A DNA stretch of 64,000 nucleotides from an uncultured Rikenellaceae bacterium (lineage in GTDB: Bacteria; Bacteroidota; Bacteroidia; Bacteroidales; Rikenellaceae): the NCBI GenBank assembly GCA_946486375.1, contig CAMLTW010000004.1, positions 186,001-250,000 of the forward strand, read 5' to 3'. A model generated the notes under the pieces. That model saw only the letters and a program-made list of their open reading frames with translations. It was not told the DNA's origin and did not search any database. A program made the translations under genes and the position numbers. Numbering within the stretch: position 1 is the first letter of the stretch; each line of letters opens with the position of its first letter. Of the stretch, positions 26,452 to 36,433 are shown one piece after another.

Positions 26452-26469
26452 ACTCCGTTTTCTTTAACC

Positions 26470-26937
26470 TTAAAAAGCAACCCGTGCTGCGAAACCAAAA
26501 TCATACCATTTGAATCCCGTGTGTCCGATAAAATTGATGCAGGGCCGGTAATCCACGGCCAGCGACAGCGGAACGGCCGGAATCTTGTATTCGAGACCGA
26601 TCACTCCGTCGATCCCCATCGTGAATTTGCTGCGGTCGTGCTTTTCCCACGAACCGATGTTCGCCCCCGCTCCATAATAAAAAGCGAATCCGTTTTCGAT
26701 CACCGGCACATGCCGTTCGTACAAGGCGTAAACGTTCACCCCGTGCGTAAAGGAAAGCATGCCTTCCACCGCATCGACGCCGCTGACGAAGTATTTCGCC
26801 GTGATTCCGGACGACACTCCGCCGCCGCGCAGCCCGATTCCCCAGTTGTAATCCTGCGCCCCCGCGGAAAAATTTCCCGCCAGCGTCAAAAGCGCTCCGA
26901 GCGCCGCACCCCTTACGATGCTCTTCCATCCGTTCAT
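26470..26937 (-). CDS. Small outer membrane beta-barrel protein
   Basis: 155 residues. The signal peptide ends at SAGAQ. The mature part is a run of amphipathic strands with a terminal aromatic pattern (FGFAARVAF), typical of 8-stranded barrels of the OmpA/OmpX-like or porin-like type. The longer open frame starts with TTG at 26943, and the ATG at 26937 is the better start. First gene of a two-gene unit with the coiled-coil lipoprotein, suggesting envelope structure rather than transport. Confidence 0.75.
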   Translation of the reverse strand: MNGWKSIVRGAALGALLTLAGNFSAGAQDYNWGIGLRGGGVSSGITAKYFVSGVDAVEGMLSFTHGVNVYALYERHVPVIENGFAFYYGAGANIGSWEKHDRSKFTMGIDGVIGLEYKIPAVPLSLAVDYRPCINFIGHTGFKWYDFGFAARVAF

Positions 26938-26963
26938 GGTCAACTCCCTGTTTTAAGTCCGTA

Positions 26964-26971
26964 CAAAGGTA
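26964..26971 (-). promoter_or_regulatory. -7 promoter element of the beta-barrel/coiled-coil operon
   Basis: TACCTTTG on the minus strand, 26 bp before the ATG at 26937. Confidence 0.5.
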
Positions 26972-26986
26972 GCAATTATTCCAGCA

Positions 26987-27625
26987 TCAGCGGAAAAGGT
27001 CGAAAATCTTTTCCCCGCCGGTCAGGTGATACGTCTGCAGTCCGGCGTCCAGCGCTCCGGGCAGGTTGCAGGCGTTGTCGTCGATGAAAAGCGTCTCTTC
27101 CGGCACGATGCCCGCCTGCCGGATCGCCTCCCGGTAAATCCGCACATCGGGTTTGCGCAGGTGCAAATCCTGGGAGTAGAAACATTTTTCGAAATACGAC
27201 TCGAATTCCCGGCCCCCCGACGCTTGCCGAAATTCCCGTTTCACGTATTCGATGTGCTCCGCATTGGTATTGCTCAGCACGAATATCCGGTAATCCCGCC
27301 CCACTTCTTCCAACAGTTCGAACCGCGCCATATCCGCATCCAGCAACAGGGCGTTCCAGGCATCCCAGAGCATTTCGTCCGTGATCCGGCTGCAATCGTA
27401 TTTTTCCCGGATGGCGCGGATAAAGGCTCCGGAAGAAAGGTTTCCCAGCTCGTACTCCAGGAAAAACCCGGTCGTGTACGGATGAATGTCCTTCAGGTCG
27501 AAGCCGCCGATTCCCAGCCTGCCGAACGCATCCAGCGTCCGCTTTACGTCCAGGTCGATCAGCACGTTCCCCATATCGAACAGAATGTTGCGGATCGACG
27601 GGGAAAAATCTTGTCTCAGTTTCAT
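26987..27625 (-). CDS. HAD-superfamily hydrolase
   Basis: 212-residue HAD phosphatase (subclass IA layout), start MKLRQDF at 27625. The longer open frame upstream is unsupported. Motif I is FDMGNVLIDLD with the Asp nucleophile and general acid. Motif II is VLSNTN, motif III the Lys in LRKPD, and motif IV FIDDN. A helical cap lies between motifs I and II. Members include YihX-like sugar phosphatases and nucleotidases, and the substrate is open. Single gene facing away from the ECF sigma gene. Confidence 0.9.
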   Translation of the reverse strand: MKLRQDFSPSIRNILFDMGNVLIDLDVKRTLDAFGRLGIGGFDLKDIHPYTTGFFLEYELGNLSSGAFIRAIREKYDCSRITDEMLWDAWNALLLDADMARFELLEEVGRDYRIFVLSNTNAEHIEYVKREFRQASGGREFESYFEKCFYSQDLHLRKPDVRIYREAIRQAGIVPEETLFIDDNACNLPGALDAGLQTYHLTGGEKIFDLFR

Positions 27626-27832
27626 GGATATGGTCCGGTTTTCGCAAAGATGCGGTTTTTTACCGACACGGAAAGAAGACGACGGAAAAATTCCCTTTCT
27701 TTTCCGCCCTTTTCCGGAACCGGACAACCCGGAAGCGTTTTTTCGTTTTTTCCCGGTTCCCCCTTTGGGGGAGAAGCGAAAAAAACGACTCTTATCAACA
27801 GCGGTCTTTTATCCGCCGCCCGAGAACTGCCG

Positions 27833-28405
27833 ATGACCCCAGAGTGCCCGAACCTGAAAGGCATATTGAAATCCGTCTCCGAAGGAGACTGCGAAGCCTT
27901 CGCCCGACTGTACGACCTGTTCTACCTCAGAGTGTACCGGTTCGCCCGCTATTTCATCCGAAACCGCGAAGACCGGGAGGAAACGGTGGCCGAAGTGTTC
28001 CGGATCGTCTGGCAAAACCGGCATCTGCTGCCCGGTATCCGAAACTTCGAATCCTATGTCTACGTGATCACGCGGCACGAAGCCTTCCGGATCCTGCGCT
28101 CCTATCCCCGTTACCGGCACATCTCCATCGATGAAATGCCCGTCGAGGTGACCTCCGCACAACCGGATGCGGAAGCCGGACTGATGGAACGGGAAATGAT
28201 GCGGCTGTACACCGAAGCGGTCGAGACCCTGCCGGAGCGCTGCAAGCTGATCTTCCTGATGGTCAGGGAGCAGCGACTCCGCTACCGGGAGGTGGCCCAA
28301 ATTCTCGCCATCAGCGAAAAAACGGTGGAACGGCAGGTCAACATCGCCATCAAGAAAATCCTCAAAATCGTCCGGGAGCGGTTTCCCTACCTTTTTCTGA
28401 CCTGA
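27833..28405 (+). CDS. ECF-type RNA polymerase sigma factor of a PUL
   Basis: 190-residue sigma-70 family member of the FecI-like type found with SusC/SusD loci. Region 2 is FARLYDLFYLRVYRFARYF...EETVAEVF and region 4 LPERCKLIFLMVREQRLRYREVAQIL...SEKTVERQV. Start at ATG 27833, where the family's usual N-terminus lies. It is followed by a FecR-type anti-sigma and an STN-containing SusC. This is the standard trans-envelope chain: ligand on SusC, signal through FecR, release of the sigma factor, transcription of the locus. Confidence 0.92.
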   Translation: MTPECPNLKGILKSVSEGDCEAFARLYDLFYLRVYRFARYFIRNREDREETVAEVFRIVWQNRHLLPGIRNFESYVYVITRHEAFRILRSYPRYRHISIDEMPVEVTSAQPDAEAGLMEREMMRLYTEAVETLPERCKLIFLMVREQRLRYREVAQILAISEKTVERQVNIAIKKILKIVRERFPYLFLT

Positions 28406-28515
28406 AGAAGCCCGAATAACGACCTTCCGCCCTCGACGCCCCATCCGGAAAACGGAAAACGGATTGGGGGTAACCGGAAAAAAACGGCTCTCTATCCGTA
28501 AAGGGAAAAAGGCGC

Positions 28516-29514
28516 ATGCAAAACCGGCATACACAAGGAAAATCCGTCGGCACCGTCAGGAAGACCCGCTCCGAGAAACGCCCGGAAGAAGGGGAGGAAC
28601 GGATATGGGCGTCCGTGCTGTCGCTGCTGGCCGAGGCTCGTAACCGGGAAATCGCGAAAGAAGGACTCGGACGGAAGTCCGAAATCTGGAACAAGACGGC
28701 CCTTCGGACATTCGGACACCTCCCGCAACGACGGCGGAAACGCCGCCTTCTTCCCCTCGCCGCAGGCATCGCTTTGATGTTCGCGGGTCTGGGAACGGGA
28801 TATCTGCTCCAGCACCCGGCTGACGACCGGAAGTCCGGAAAACCCGATGCGGCTTCGGTGGAGGTGCGGACTCCCATGGGAGCGGTATCGGACATCCGCC
28901 TGCCCGACGGCACCCGCGTGACGCTCAACGGAGGAAGCCGCCTCACCTATCCCGCCTCCTTCGCGCAGAAAGTCCGACGGGTGTCGCTCGACGGAGAGGG
29001 TTATTTCGAGGTAATGCCCGATCCCTCCCTGCCGTTTCTAGTGAAGACGACGGGCATGGACGTGAGGGTACACGGCACCCGTTTCACCCTCAAGTCCTAC
29101 CCGGGCGATCCGAAAGTCTCCGTGGCTTTGGCCGAAGGGAAAATCGAAGCGGTCATCCGTCACGGTTCCCGACGCGAATCCATCGCCATGCGTCCGGGTC
29201 GGCAGGTCGATTTCGACCGCACGACCGGCACGGTTTCCGAATTTCCCGCAGATGCGAACGAAATCACAGCGTGGATAGACGGGATACTGTATTTCAGGGA
29301 TGTGACCCTGGAAGAAATCGCCCGGCGGCTCGAACGGAAATTCGGCGTGGAAATCCGGATCGACGATGAAAGGCTGCGCCGCAAACGGTACTACGGCCAG
29401 TTCGAAAATCAGGAGAACCTGACCCAGATATTGGCCGTGCTGAGTTACAAAAACGGCTGGGACAGCAGGCTGACCGGGAAAACGGTCACGATCTACCCGA
29501 CCGGAACGCCCTGA
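28516..29514 (+). CDS. FecR-type anti-sigma factor
   Basis: 332 residues. A cytoplasmic, strongly basic N-terminal part (about 1-80) is followed by one membrane segment (LLPLAAGIALMFAGLGTGYLL, about residues 83-101). A periplasmic FecR domain follows (VRTPMGAVSDIRLPDGTRVTLNG, VSLDGEGYFEV, FLVKTTGMDVRVHGTRF) and then the C-terminal DUF4974-like domain (GILYFRDVTLEEIARRLERKF). It sits 110 bp after the sigma gene and 82 bp before SusC. It should hold the sigma factor inactive until SusC's N-terminal domain signals. Confidence 0.92.
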   Translation: MQNRHTQGKSVGTVRKTRSEKRPEEGEERIWASVLSLLAEARNREIAKEGLGRKSEIWNKTALRTFGHLPQRRRKRRLLPLAAGIALMFAGLGTGYLLQHPADDRKSGKPDAASVEVRTPMGAVSDIRLPDGTRVTLNGGSRLTYPASFAQKVRRVSLDGEGYFEVMPDPSLPFLVKTTGMDVRVHGTRFTLKSYPGDPKVSVALAEGKIEAVIRHGSRRESIAMRPGRQVDFDRTTGTVSEFPADANEITAWIDGILYFRDVTLEEIARRLERKFGVEIRIDDERLRRKRYYGQFENQENLTQILAVLSYKNGWDSRLTGKTVTIYPTGTP

Positions 29515-29596
29515 AAAGTTCCGCTTACACCCCGAAACCCGAAACTACCGGCGGAAGACGACGACCGCCCCGACTATTAACCTAAACCTAAAAACC

Positions 29597-32500
29597 ATGA
29601 ACAATCCCCGACCCGGCGCACGACGCACGCCCTCGCCCGGTTCCTTCCGGAATGCGGGACGACGACTTTTCATCCGCTGCCTGATGGCGGCAGGAATCGT
29701 CTTTCTTCCCTTCGCGACTTTCTCTCAGGAAAAAACGGTTACCCTCCGGCTGACGGATGCGACGCTGGAACAGTTTTTCGATGCGGTCAAGGCCCAGTCC
29801 GGCCTGTCTTACAGCGTGGAAAGCACCGGCATCGACATGAAAGCGAAGGTGTCCGCCGACTACACGAACCAGTCCGTCGAAACCGTTCTGAAGGGGGTGT
29901 TGGAACCCCGGAGGCTGGGCTATGAAATCCGGGACGGACACATTCTGGTCTTCAGGCCCGGCGCTCCCCGGACGCCTCGAAGGGCATCCCGAACACTCGA
30001 CGGACGGATTACGGACAAAAACGGACAGCCGGTTGCGGGAGCCGCAGTATTGGTCGCGGGCACCACCAAAGGCACCTCTTCGGATGCTTCGGGCCGGTTC
30101 TGGCTCACGCTGGCCCCGCAGGAAACGCAGCTCGACGTATCCTTCATCGGCTATGAACCGCTTACCGTTTCCGTAGCGGGAAAAAATTCGGTCGAAATCG
30201 TACTGGCCGAATCGTCCATTTCGCTCGATGAAGTGGTCGTCGTGGGTTACGGCACTCAGATCCGGCGGAACGTGGCCACGGCCATCACTTCGGTGGAAGG
30301 GGACAAACTGGCCGGCCTGCCCGTCAACAACGCCACGGAAGCGTTGGTGGGACAGGTGGCCGGGCTGTATCTCCAGCAGCAGACCGGGGCGCCGGGAGAA
30401 ACGCCTGTCGTCCGGATCCGCGGCAACGGCTCCATCACCAGCGGCAACGGCCCGCTGTACGTGATCGACGGCTATCCCACCAACGACGCCTCCCTGTTCA
30501 ACGCCATTTCTCCGGCGGACATCGAAAGCATCGACGTGATGAAGGATGCGGCTTCCGCCGCCATCTACGGATCGCGGGCCGGGAACGGCGTCATTCTGGT
30601 CACCACCAAACGCGGCCAGAAAGGAAAGGTCGCCATCAACCTCGACGTCACGGCGGGGTTCAGCCAGATCATGCACAAATACCCGGTGATGAATGCGGAG
30701 GAATACGTGGAAATGGCCAAGGAAGGACTCGCCTACAACCAGATGCCGATTCCGGACTACCTGAACGATCCGTCCCGCTGGACGGTCACCGACTGGCAGG
30801 ACGTCATTTTCCGGACGGCTCCCTTCCAGAACTACCACCTGAGCGCCACCGGCGGAACGGACAAGTTGCAGTACGCCGTTTCGGGCGGCTACATCGACCA
30901 TGACGGGATTCTGAAAAACACCTACAACAGACGGTACAACCTCCGGGTATCCATCGACGCGCAGCTGTCCAAACGGTTCCGGATAGGCGCCACCCTGCAG
31001 CCCTCCTACACCAAACGCCGGGTTCAGAACACCTCCGGCGGCAACACGTCGAGCGGCACGGACGGGATCATCGCCGAAGCACTGACGATGCCTCCGATTC
31101 TGCCCGTATGGCGTCCGAACGGCGACTACTTCGTCATCTTCCAGGACCCGGAAATGTCGGCCATCTTCAACCAGGAACTTTCCAATCCGCTGAACAAGCT
31201 GGACGGCATCAGCGACGTCTTTTCCACCTTCCGTCAGACGGGAACGGCCTACGTCGAATACGAACCGGTCAAAAACCTGAAAGTCCGCTCTTCGGTGAAC
31301 CTCGGATACGTGAACCAGCAAGAGGAATTCTACACGGAAGCCTTCATCGCCAAGGGGAACGGCAACACCGGGAACATTTCCACCCCGAACCTGGCCAACA
31401 TCCGGGCGCGCCGCCGCAACATGACCAACACCAACCTGTACTGGTCGACCACGGCCACCTACGACCTGCAACTGAAAAGCGGGCACGAGTTCAACTTCCT
31501 GCTCGGCTACGACGCGGCCACCCAGAACGATTTCTACACGCAGGTGGAACCCCGCACCGACGCCGACAATCCGGTGGCCTTCACCAGCACGGCCATCAAA
31601 AACGTGCAGGGCGCGGTGATCACCAAGGGATCGTCCGAAAAGAAATCCTACCTGTTCGACGCCATGTTCGCGCGGGTGAATTACAATTACAAAAGCCGCT
31701 ACCTGCTGTCGGCCTCCATCCGCCGCGACCGTTCCAGCCGGTTCGGGCCGGACAACCGGGCCGGATACTTCCCGTCGGTTTCCGTCGGCTGGAACATCCG
31801 GGAAGAATCCTTCATGGAAGCCCTGCCGGTCTTCTCGGCGCTGAAACTGCGGGCCAGCTACGGGGAAACCGGGAACGACCAGCTGGCAGGCTACTACCCC
31901 TGGCAGACCACCATGCAGATGGAGTACTATAACTTCGGAACGACGGATACGCGGCTGGTGGGCTACAAGCCGGGCGGTTTCAACAATCCGCACCTGGGCT
32001 GGGAAAAGAACAAGCAGTTCGACGTGGGTCTCGACGTGGCCCTGTTCAGAAACCGGCTTTCCTTCGTGATCGACTATTACAACCGGCGCAGCAACACCAT
32101 CCTGAACACCGACATTCCGACCATCAACGGGAAGGCGACCACCATCATGCAGAATGTCGGAAAAATCGAGAACAAGGGGGTCGAAATCGCGATCAACAGC
32201 GTGAACTTCGACGGAGCGTTCACCTGGCGCACCGGCCTGAACATCGCCGTGAACCGGAACAAGATCCTGGCCCTGAACGAAGGGCAGAAAGCGCTGAGCC
32301 TTTCCGGCACCGTCCGGAATTACGTAGGAAGGCCCTTCGGCGACCTGTATCTCTACATCGTGGACGGAACGTTCAACAATGCCGCCGACCTCGAAAAATA
32401 CCCCAAACGGGGTTCGCAGGGCATCGGCGACCTTCGGTTCCGGGACGTTTCGGGACCCGACGGCAAACCGGACGGCGTCATCAATTCCTTCGACCAGGTA

Positions 32501-33028
32501 TGCGTGGGCAACTACCAGCCCGATTTCACCTTCGGGTTCAGCAACACCTTCACTTACAAGAATTTCGACCTGAGCATCATGATGGACGGTCAGGTCGGGG
32601 GCAAGGTCTACCGGGGCAACGAGCTGGCGCTTTCCCTTTCCCGCTGGCTGGAAAACGGCTCGAAGGAATCGCTGGGACGCTGGCGCTCGGAAGAAAATCC
32701 GGGTAACGGCCGCTACCATCGGGCCGGCACGAAAAACATCTCGTCGAACATCTCCTCCAGCACGCGCTACCTTTATGACGCCGACTTCCTGCGAATCAAC
32801 AACATTACGTTAGGCTACACCCTGCCCGAACGGCTCACCGCCAGAATGGGCATCCGGAAAGCCCGCATCTACGTCACGGGGCAGAATCTGCACATTTTCT
32901 CGAACATCGGCGGTTTCAACAACCCGCAGGCTTCGACGACCGGGGATTCTTCCACCAACAACGGCGTGGACAACGGAGCCTATCCGCTGGCCCGGATCAT
33001 TTCCTTCGGACTGAACTTCACTTTCTGA
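29597..33028 (+). CDS. SusC-type TonB-dependent transporter with STN signalling domain
   Basis: 1143 residues. After the signal sequence comes a secretin/TonB short N-terminal (STN) domain, about residues 45-110 (LRLTDATLEQFFDAVKAQSGLSY). A carboxypeptidase-like domain (DGRITDKNGQPVAGAAVLV), a plug with the SusC hallmarks VVVGYGTQ and IRGNGSI...YVIDG, and a 22-strand barrel follow. It imports oligosaccharides with the SusD partner encoded next. The STN domain matches the FecR/sigma pair upstream and marks this as the sensing transporter. Adjacent enzymes (GH78-like, esterase) suggest a rhamnose-containing, esterified glycan. Confidence 0.95.
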   Translation: MNNPRPGARRTPSPGSFRNAGRRLFIRCLMAAGIVFLPFATFSQEKTVTLRLTDATLEQFFDAVKAQSGLSYSVESTGIDMKAKVSADYTNQSVETVLKGVLEPRRLGYEIRDGHILVFRPGAPRTPRRASRTLDGRITDKNGQPVAGAAVLVAGTTKGTSSDASGRFWLTLAPQETQLDVSFIGYEPLTVSVAGKNSVEIVLAESSISLDEVVVVGYGTQIRRNVATAITSVEGDKLAGLPVNNATEALVGQVAGLYLQQQTGAPGETPVVRIRGNGSITSGNGPLYVIDGYPTNDASLFNAISPADIESIDVMKDAASAAIYGSRAGNGVILVTTKRGQKGKVAINLDVTAGFSQIMHKYPVMNAEEYVEMAKEGLAYNQMPIPDYLNDPSRWTVTDWQDVIFRTAPFQNYHLSATGGTDKLQYAVSGGYIDHDGILKNTYNRRYNLRVSIDAQLSKRFRIGATLQPSYTKRRVQNTSGGNTSSGTDGIIAEALTMPPILPVWRPNGDYFVIFQDPEMSAIFNQELSNPLNKLDGISDVFSTFRQTGTAYVEYEPVKNLKVRSSVNLGYVNQQEEFYTEAFIAKGNGNTGNISTPNLANIRARRRNMTNTNLYWSTTATYDLQLKSGHEFNFLLGYDAATQNDFYTQVEPRTDADNPVAFTSTAIKNVQGAVITKGSSEKKSYLFDAMFARVNYNYKSRYLLSASIRRDRSSRFGPDNRAGYFPSVSVGWNIREESFMEALPVFSALKLRASYGETGNDQLAGYYPWQTTMQMEYYNFGTTDTRLVGYKPGGFNNPHLGWEKNKQFDVGLDVALFRNRLSFVIDYYNRRSNTILNTDIPTINGKATTIMQNVGKIENKGVEIAINSVNFDGAFTWRTGLNIAVNRNKILALNEGQKALSLSGTVRNYVGRPFGDLYLYIVDGTFNNAADLEKYPKRGSQGIGDLRFRDVSGPDGKPDGVINSFDQVCVGNYQPDFTFGFSNTFTYKNFDLSIMMDGQVGGKVYRGNELALSLSRWLENGSKESLGRWRSEENPGNGRYHRAGTKNISSNISSSTRYLYDADFLRINNITLGYTLPERLTARMGIRKARIYVTGQNLHIFSNIGGFNNPQASTTGDSSTNNGVDNGAYPLARIISFGLNFTF

Positions 33029-33062
33029 TCGCACGACGACATAAACCAAAAGACGTTTAACC

Positions 33063-34544
33063 ATGAAAAAGAATCATATCATCCTGCTGATCGGGGCCGC
33101 GCTCGGTGCGGGCTGCGCCCTGACGACCGCCTGCACGGAAAGCGATTTCGACAAATACCCTTCGGACAATTTCACGGAAAGCGGTTTCTTCCAGGACGGA
33201 CAGAGCATCGAACAGATGCTGACGGACGCGTACGCCTCGCTCCGGGAAGTGTACCGGTATTACTACTATGTGGCGGACATCCCGTCGGACGACACCTATA
33301 ACAGCAAATTCAACAACGCCGCCGACCTGATCACGATCAACGAAGCTAATGCTTCCGCCGACAACGGAGCGCTGAACAACCTCTGGAAAAATTCCTATGC
33401 GGTCATTTCCCGTGCGCACCTGGTGCTGGAAAAGGCCGAAGAGGTGAAACAGCTCGATCCGACGCTCAAAACCCGGTACCAAAACGAAGCCAAATACCTC
33501 CGGGCGCTGATGTATTTCAACCTGGTGCGCATCTTCGGAGACGTGCCGCTGGTGCTCAAGGACGTGAAGGAGGACAAGGAACTGTTCGAGTACGGACGGG
33601 AACCGAAAGCGAACGTTTACACCCAGATCATCAACGATTTGAAAGCCGCGACGGCCCTTCCGCTCTCCTATGCGGAAAACCCCGACATCGGACGGGCCAC
33701 CGGCACGGCGGCGCGGGCGCTGCTGGCGGAAGTGCATCTGACTCTGAAGGATTATTCGTCGGCCCGGAGCGTGCTCGAAGAACTTTTCACGCTGAATCAC
33801 GGCCGGAGGCTGCTGAACGATTATGCGGACGTTTTCGACGCGGCGAATCCGAACAACGACGAAATCGTGTTCGCCGTGCAGTACGCCCGCGGCTACGACC
33901 CGTCGATGGGAAATCCGACGGTGCCGGGCACGTTTCCGAACGAGGACATGACGATTCCCATCGGCAGCGGCATTCTGAACCGGGGCACGGGCACATTCCT
34001 GATGACGAGTGACCTGCTGAAATCCTTCGAAGCGGGGGACGCCCGGCTGGGAATGATCCGGCAGATGGCCGGCACGCGCCGCAACTACATCTTCATGCTC
34101 AAGTACTACGACTTCGGGATGATTTCCAAGGTGGATTCGGGCTGCGACTGGATCGTCCACCGCTGGGCCGACGTGCTGCTGATGTATGCCGAAGCGCTGA
34201 ACGAAACGGGAGCGACCGACCTCGCGCTGGGGTATCTGGAAACGGTGCGGAACCGGGCCGGGCTCACCACGGATGCCGCTCTCGGCACGGATCGGAACGC
34301 CATGGCATTGGCCATCGAAAAAGAACGGCGGACGGAGCTCTTCTGCGAAGGGCACCGCTGGTTCGACCTGGTACGGACGGGGCGGGCCATCGAAGTGATG
34401 AACGACCATTTCGACGACCCGACGCAGGACAACGATGAACGGGGCTCGGATTGCGTGATGGAAGACTACAAGTTGGTTTTCCCGATCCCGGTCAACCAGG
34501 TGCTGCTCAACCCGGACAAGATCAAACAGAATCCGGGCTATTGA
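33063..34544 (+). CDS. SusD/RagB-type glycan-binding lipoprotein
   Basis: 493-residue outer-membrane lipoprotein with a Cys near residue 24 (LTTACTESDFDKYP). RagB/SusD helical features are YLRALMYFNLVRIFGDVPLV, with TPR-like repeats, and the C-terminal EKERRTELFCEGHRWFDLVRTG and NPGY end. It forms the lid over the SusC barrel. The 34-bp gap to SusC indicates one transcript. Confidence 0.94.
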   Translation: MKKNHIILLIGAALGAGCALTTACTESDFDKYPSDNFTESGFFQDGQSIEQMLTDAYASLREVYRYYYYVADIPSDDTYNSKFNNAADLITINEANASADNGALNNLWKNSYAVISRAHLVLEKAEEVKQLDPTLKTRYQNEAKYLRALMYFNLVRIFGDVPLVLKDVKEDKELFEYGREPKANVYTQIINDLKAATALPLSYAENPDIGRATGTAARALLAEVHLTLKDYSSARSVLEELFTLNHGRRLLNDYADVFDAANPNNDEIVFAVQYARGYDPSMGNPTVPGTFPNEDMTIPIGSGILNRGTGTFLMTSDLLKSFEAGDARLGMIRQMAGTRRNYIFMLKYYDFGMISKVDSGCDWIVHRWADVLLMYAEALNETGATDLALGYLETVRNRAGLTTDAALGTDRNAMALAIEKERRTELFCEGHRWFDLVRTGRAIEVMNDHFDDPTQDNDERGSDCVMEDYKLVFPIPVNQVLLNPDKIKQNPGY

Positions 34545-34584
34545 TTCTTCCGTTTTTTTCTTACATTTACCTACCCGGAACGAT

Positions 34585-34612
34585 GGGCTTCCGTTTCCGC
34601 AAGCGGAAGCCC
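34585..34612 (+). promoter_or_regulatory. Intergenic stem-loop between SusD and the rhamnosidase
   Basis: GGGCTTCCG (34585-34593) pairs with CGGAAGCCC (34604-34612). No T-run follows on the plus strand. It probably stabilises or trims the susCD message relative to the enzyme genes rather than terminating. Confidence 0.4.
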
Positions 34613-34647
34613 GTCCTCACCGGAACAAACGACTAACCCACGACAAG

Positions 34648-36420
34648 ATGAAGAAAATACTGTTGCTCGCCGCCCTGCTCGCGGGTGCCGCAGCGGCCGG
34701 AACCGCCGGCCCCCCGCCTATTTTCGGCCCCGAATACGAAGGAAAAACGCAGGCCGATCCGCTGGATCGGATGTACATCACGCCGCAGCGCATCGTCTGG
34801 ATGTACGACGGCGGAGGAAAACTGATTCAGGACGCGGACGTATTGCTCCGCCCCGGCAACGGACAGGCGGATATGGCCAAAACCCCGAAATGCAGGATGT
34901 ACAGTTCGGCCAACGAGAAGGCGTCCATCATCCTGGACTTCGGCAAGGAGCTCCACGGCGGCCTGCAAATGGTGATGGGCGGCTCCTCCAACCGGGCCCC
35001 CTCGCTGGTACGCATCCGGTTCGGGGAATCGGTCGGGGAAGTGAACAGCAAAACCTTCAACCTCGACTGGAAGATGGGCTTTTCGACGGACGACCACGCC
35101 AAGCGGGACATCACGATGGAAATCCCCCGCAGCGGCTCCATCGAAATCGGAAACACGGGTTTCCGGTTCGTGCGCATCGACCTGCTGGAAAACGATCATT
35201 ACATCACCGTGAAGGAAGTCCGGGCGATCCTCCGTTACCGGGACATTCCCTACCGGGGATCGTTCCGCTCGAACGACGAGCGCCTGAACCAAATCTGGCT
35301 GACGGGAGCTTACACCGTGCACCTCAACATGCAGGAATACCTCTGGGACGGCATCAAGCGCGACCGCTGCGTCTGGCTGGGGGACATGCATCCGGAAGTT
35401 TCCACCATCAGCCACGTCTTCGGGGCCAACCCCGTGGTGCCGCAAAGCCTCGATCTGGCCTGCGAACAGTTCCCGCTGCCCGGCTGGATGAACGGCATGA
35501 GCGCCTACTCGCTCTGGTATCTGGTCATTCAGTACGACTGGTACATGCATCACGGCGATCTGGCCTTCCTGCAGAAGCACCGGGACTACATCGTGAAACT
35601 GATCGACCAGATCGTTTCCAAAATCGACGAGGACGGCAGCGAACAGCTCTCGCCCCGACGGTTCCTCGACTGGCCTTCCAGTCCGAACCAGCAGGGCGTG
35701 GAAGCGGGCTACCGGGGACTGATGGTCTGGGCGCTGCGGGATGCGGCGACGCTGTGCGGCTACCTGAACGAACCGCAGGCCGCGGCGCAGGCGAACACGG
35801 GCATCGAGCGGCTGCTTCGCAAGACAGTGGGACACAACGACCTGAAACAGGCGGCGGCCCTGATGGCTATCGGGGGCGTCATGGAGCCGAAACAGGCCTG
35901 CGACGAAGTGGTGTCGGTGGGCGGCCCGGCCCGTTTCTCGACCTTCTACGGCTACTACATGCTTCAGGCACAGGCGCTGGCCGGAGAATACGACACGGCG
36001 CTGGACATCATCCGCCGATACTGGGGCGGCATGCTCGACATGGGAGCCACTACTTTCTGGGAAGACTTCGACCTGGACTGGACGGAGAACGCCTCCCGGC
36101 TCGACGAAATGCCCGTGCCGGGGAAAAAGGACATCCACGGCGACTTCGGAGCCTACTGTTATCCGAGCTACCGGCACAGCTTCTGCCACGGCTGGTCATC
36201 CGGCCCGACGGCCTGGCTTTCGCAGCATGTACTGGGCGTGGAAATCGTGGAACCGGGATGCAAAGCCGTCCGGATCAGGCCTCATCTGGGCGATCTGGAA
36301 TGGGCGGAAGGCACCTATCCCACTCCTTACGGAGAAATCAAGATCAGGCATACCAAAAATGCGGACGGTACCGTCAAGTCCGAAATCGACGCTCCGAAAG
36401 GGGTGAAAGTCATCCGTTAA
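34648..36420 (+). CDS. Alpha-L-rhamnosidase-like glycoside hydrolase (GH78 type)
   Basis: 590 residues with a cleavable signal peptide (ending around AAAGTAG). The N-terminal ~180 residues are a beta-sandwich (IILDFGKELHGGLQM). The rest is an (alpha/alpha)6 barrel with GH78-type motifs: EYLWDGIKRDRCVWLGD near residue 231 with acidic catalytic candidates, MGATTFWEDFD, and SFCHGWSSGPTAWLSQHVLG. A short C-terminal beta domain ends the protein. It should release terminal alpha-L-rhamnose in the periplasm, for example from rhamnogalacturonan or glycoconjugates. It lies between SusD and an esterase in the same operon. Confidence 0.85.
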   Translation: MKKILLLAALLAGAAAAGTAGPPPIFGPEYEGKTQADPLDRMYITPQRIVWMYDGGGKLIQDADVLLRPGNGQADMAKTPKCRMYSSANEKASIILDFGKELHGGLQMVMGGSSNRAPSLVRIRFGESVGEVNSKTFNLDWKMGFSTDDHAKRDITMEIPRSGSIEIGNTGFRFVRIDLLENDHYITVKEVRAILRYRDIPYRGSFRSNDERLNQIWLTGAYTVHLNMQEYLWDGIKRDRCVWLGDMHPEVSTISHVFGANPVVPQSLDLACEQFPLPGWMNGMSAYSLWYLVIQYDWYMHHGDLAFLQKHRDYIVKLIDQIVSKIDEDGSEQLSPRRFLDWPSSPNQQGVEAGYRGLMVWALRDAATLCGYLNEPQAAAQANTGIERLLRKTVGHNDLKQAAALMAIGGVMEPKQACDEVVSVGGPARFSTFYGYYMLQAQALAGEYDTALDIIRRYWGGMLDMGATTFWEDFDLDWTENASRLDEMPVPGKKDIHGDFGAYCYPSYRHSFCHGWSSGPTAWLSQHVLGVEIVEPGCKAVRIRPHLGDLEWAEGTYPTPYGEIKIRHTKNADGTVKSEIDAPKGVKVIR

Positions 36421-36433
36421 TCCGTTTTGCCCT

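Noticed and set aside
29588..32719. 1043-codon open frame antisense to the first susC
   Set aside because: Mirror frame of a GC-rich gene. Its translation is rich in Arg/His/Val/Gly with no domain, and the plus-strand SusC is unmistakable.
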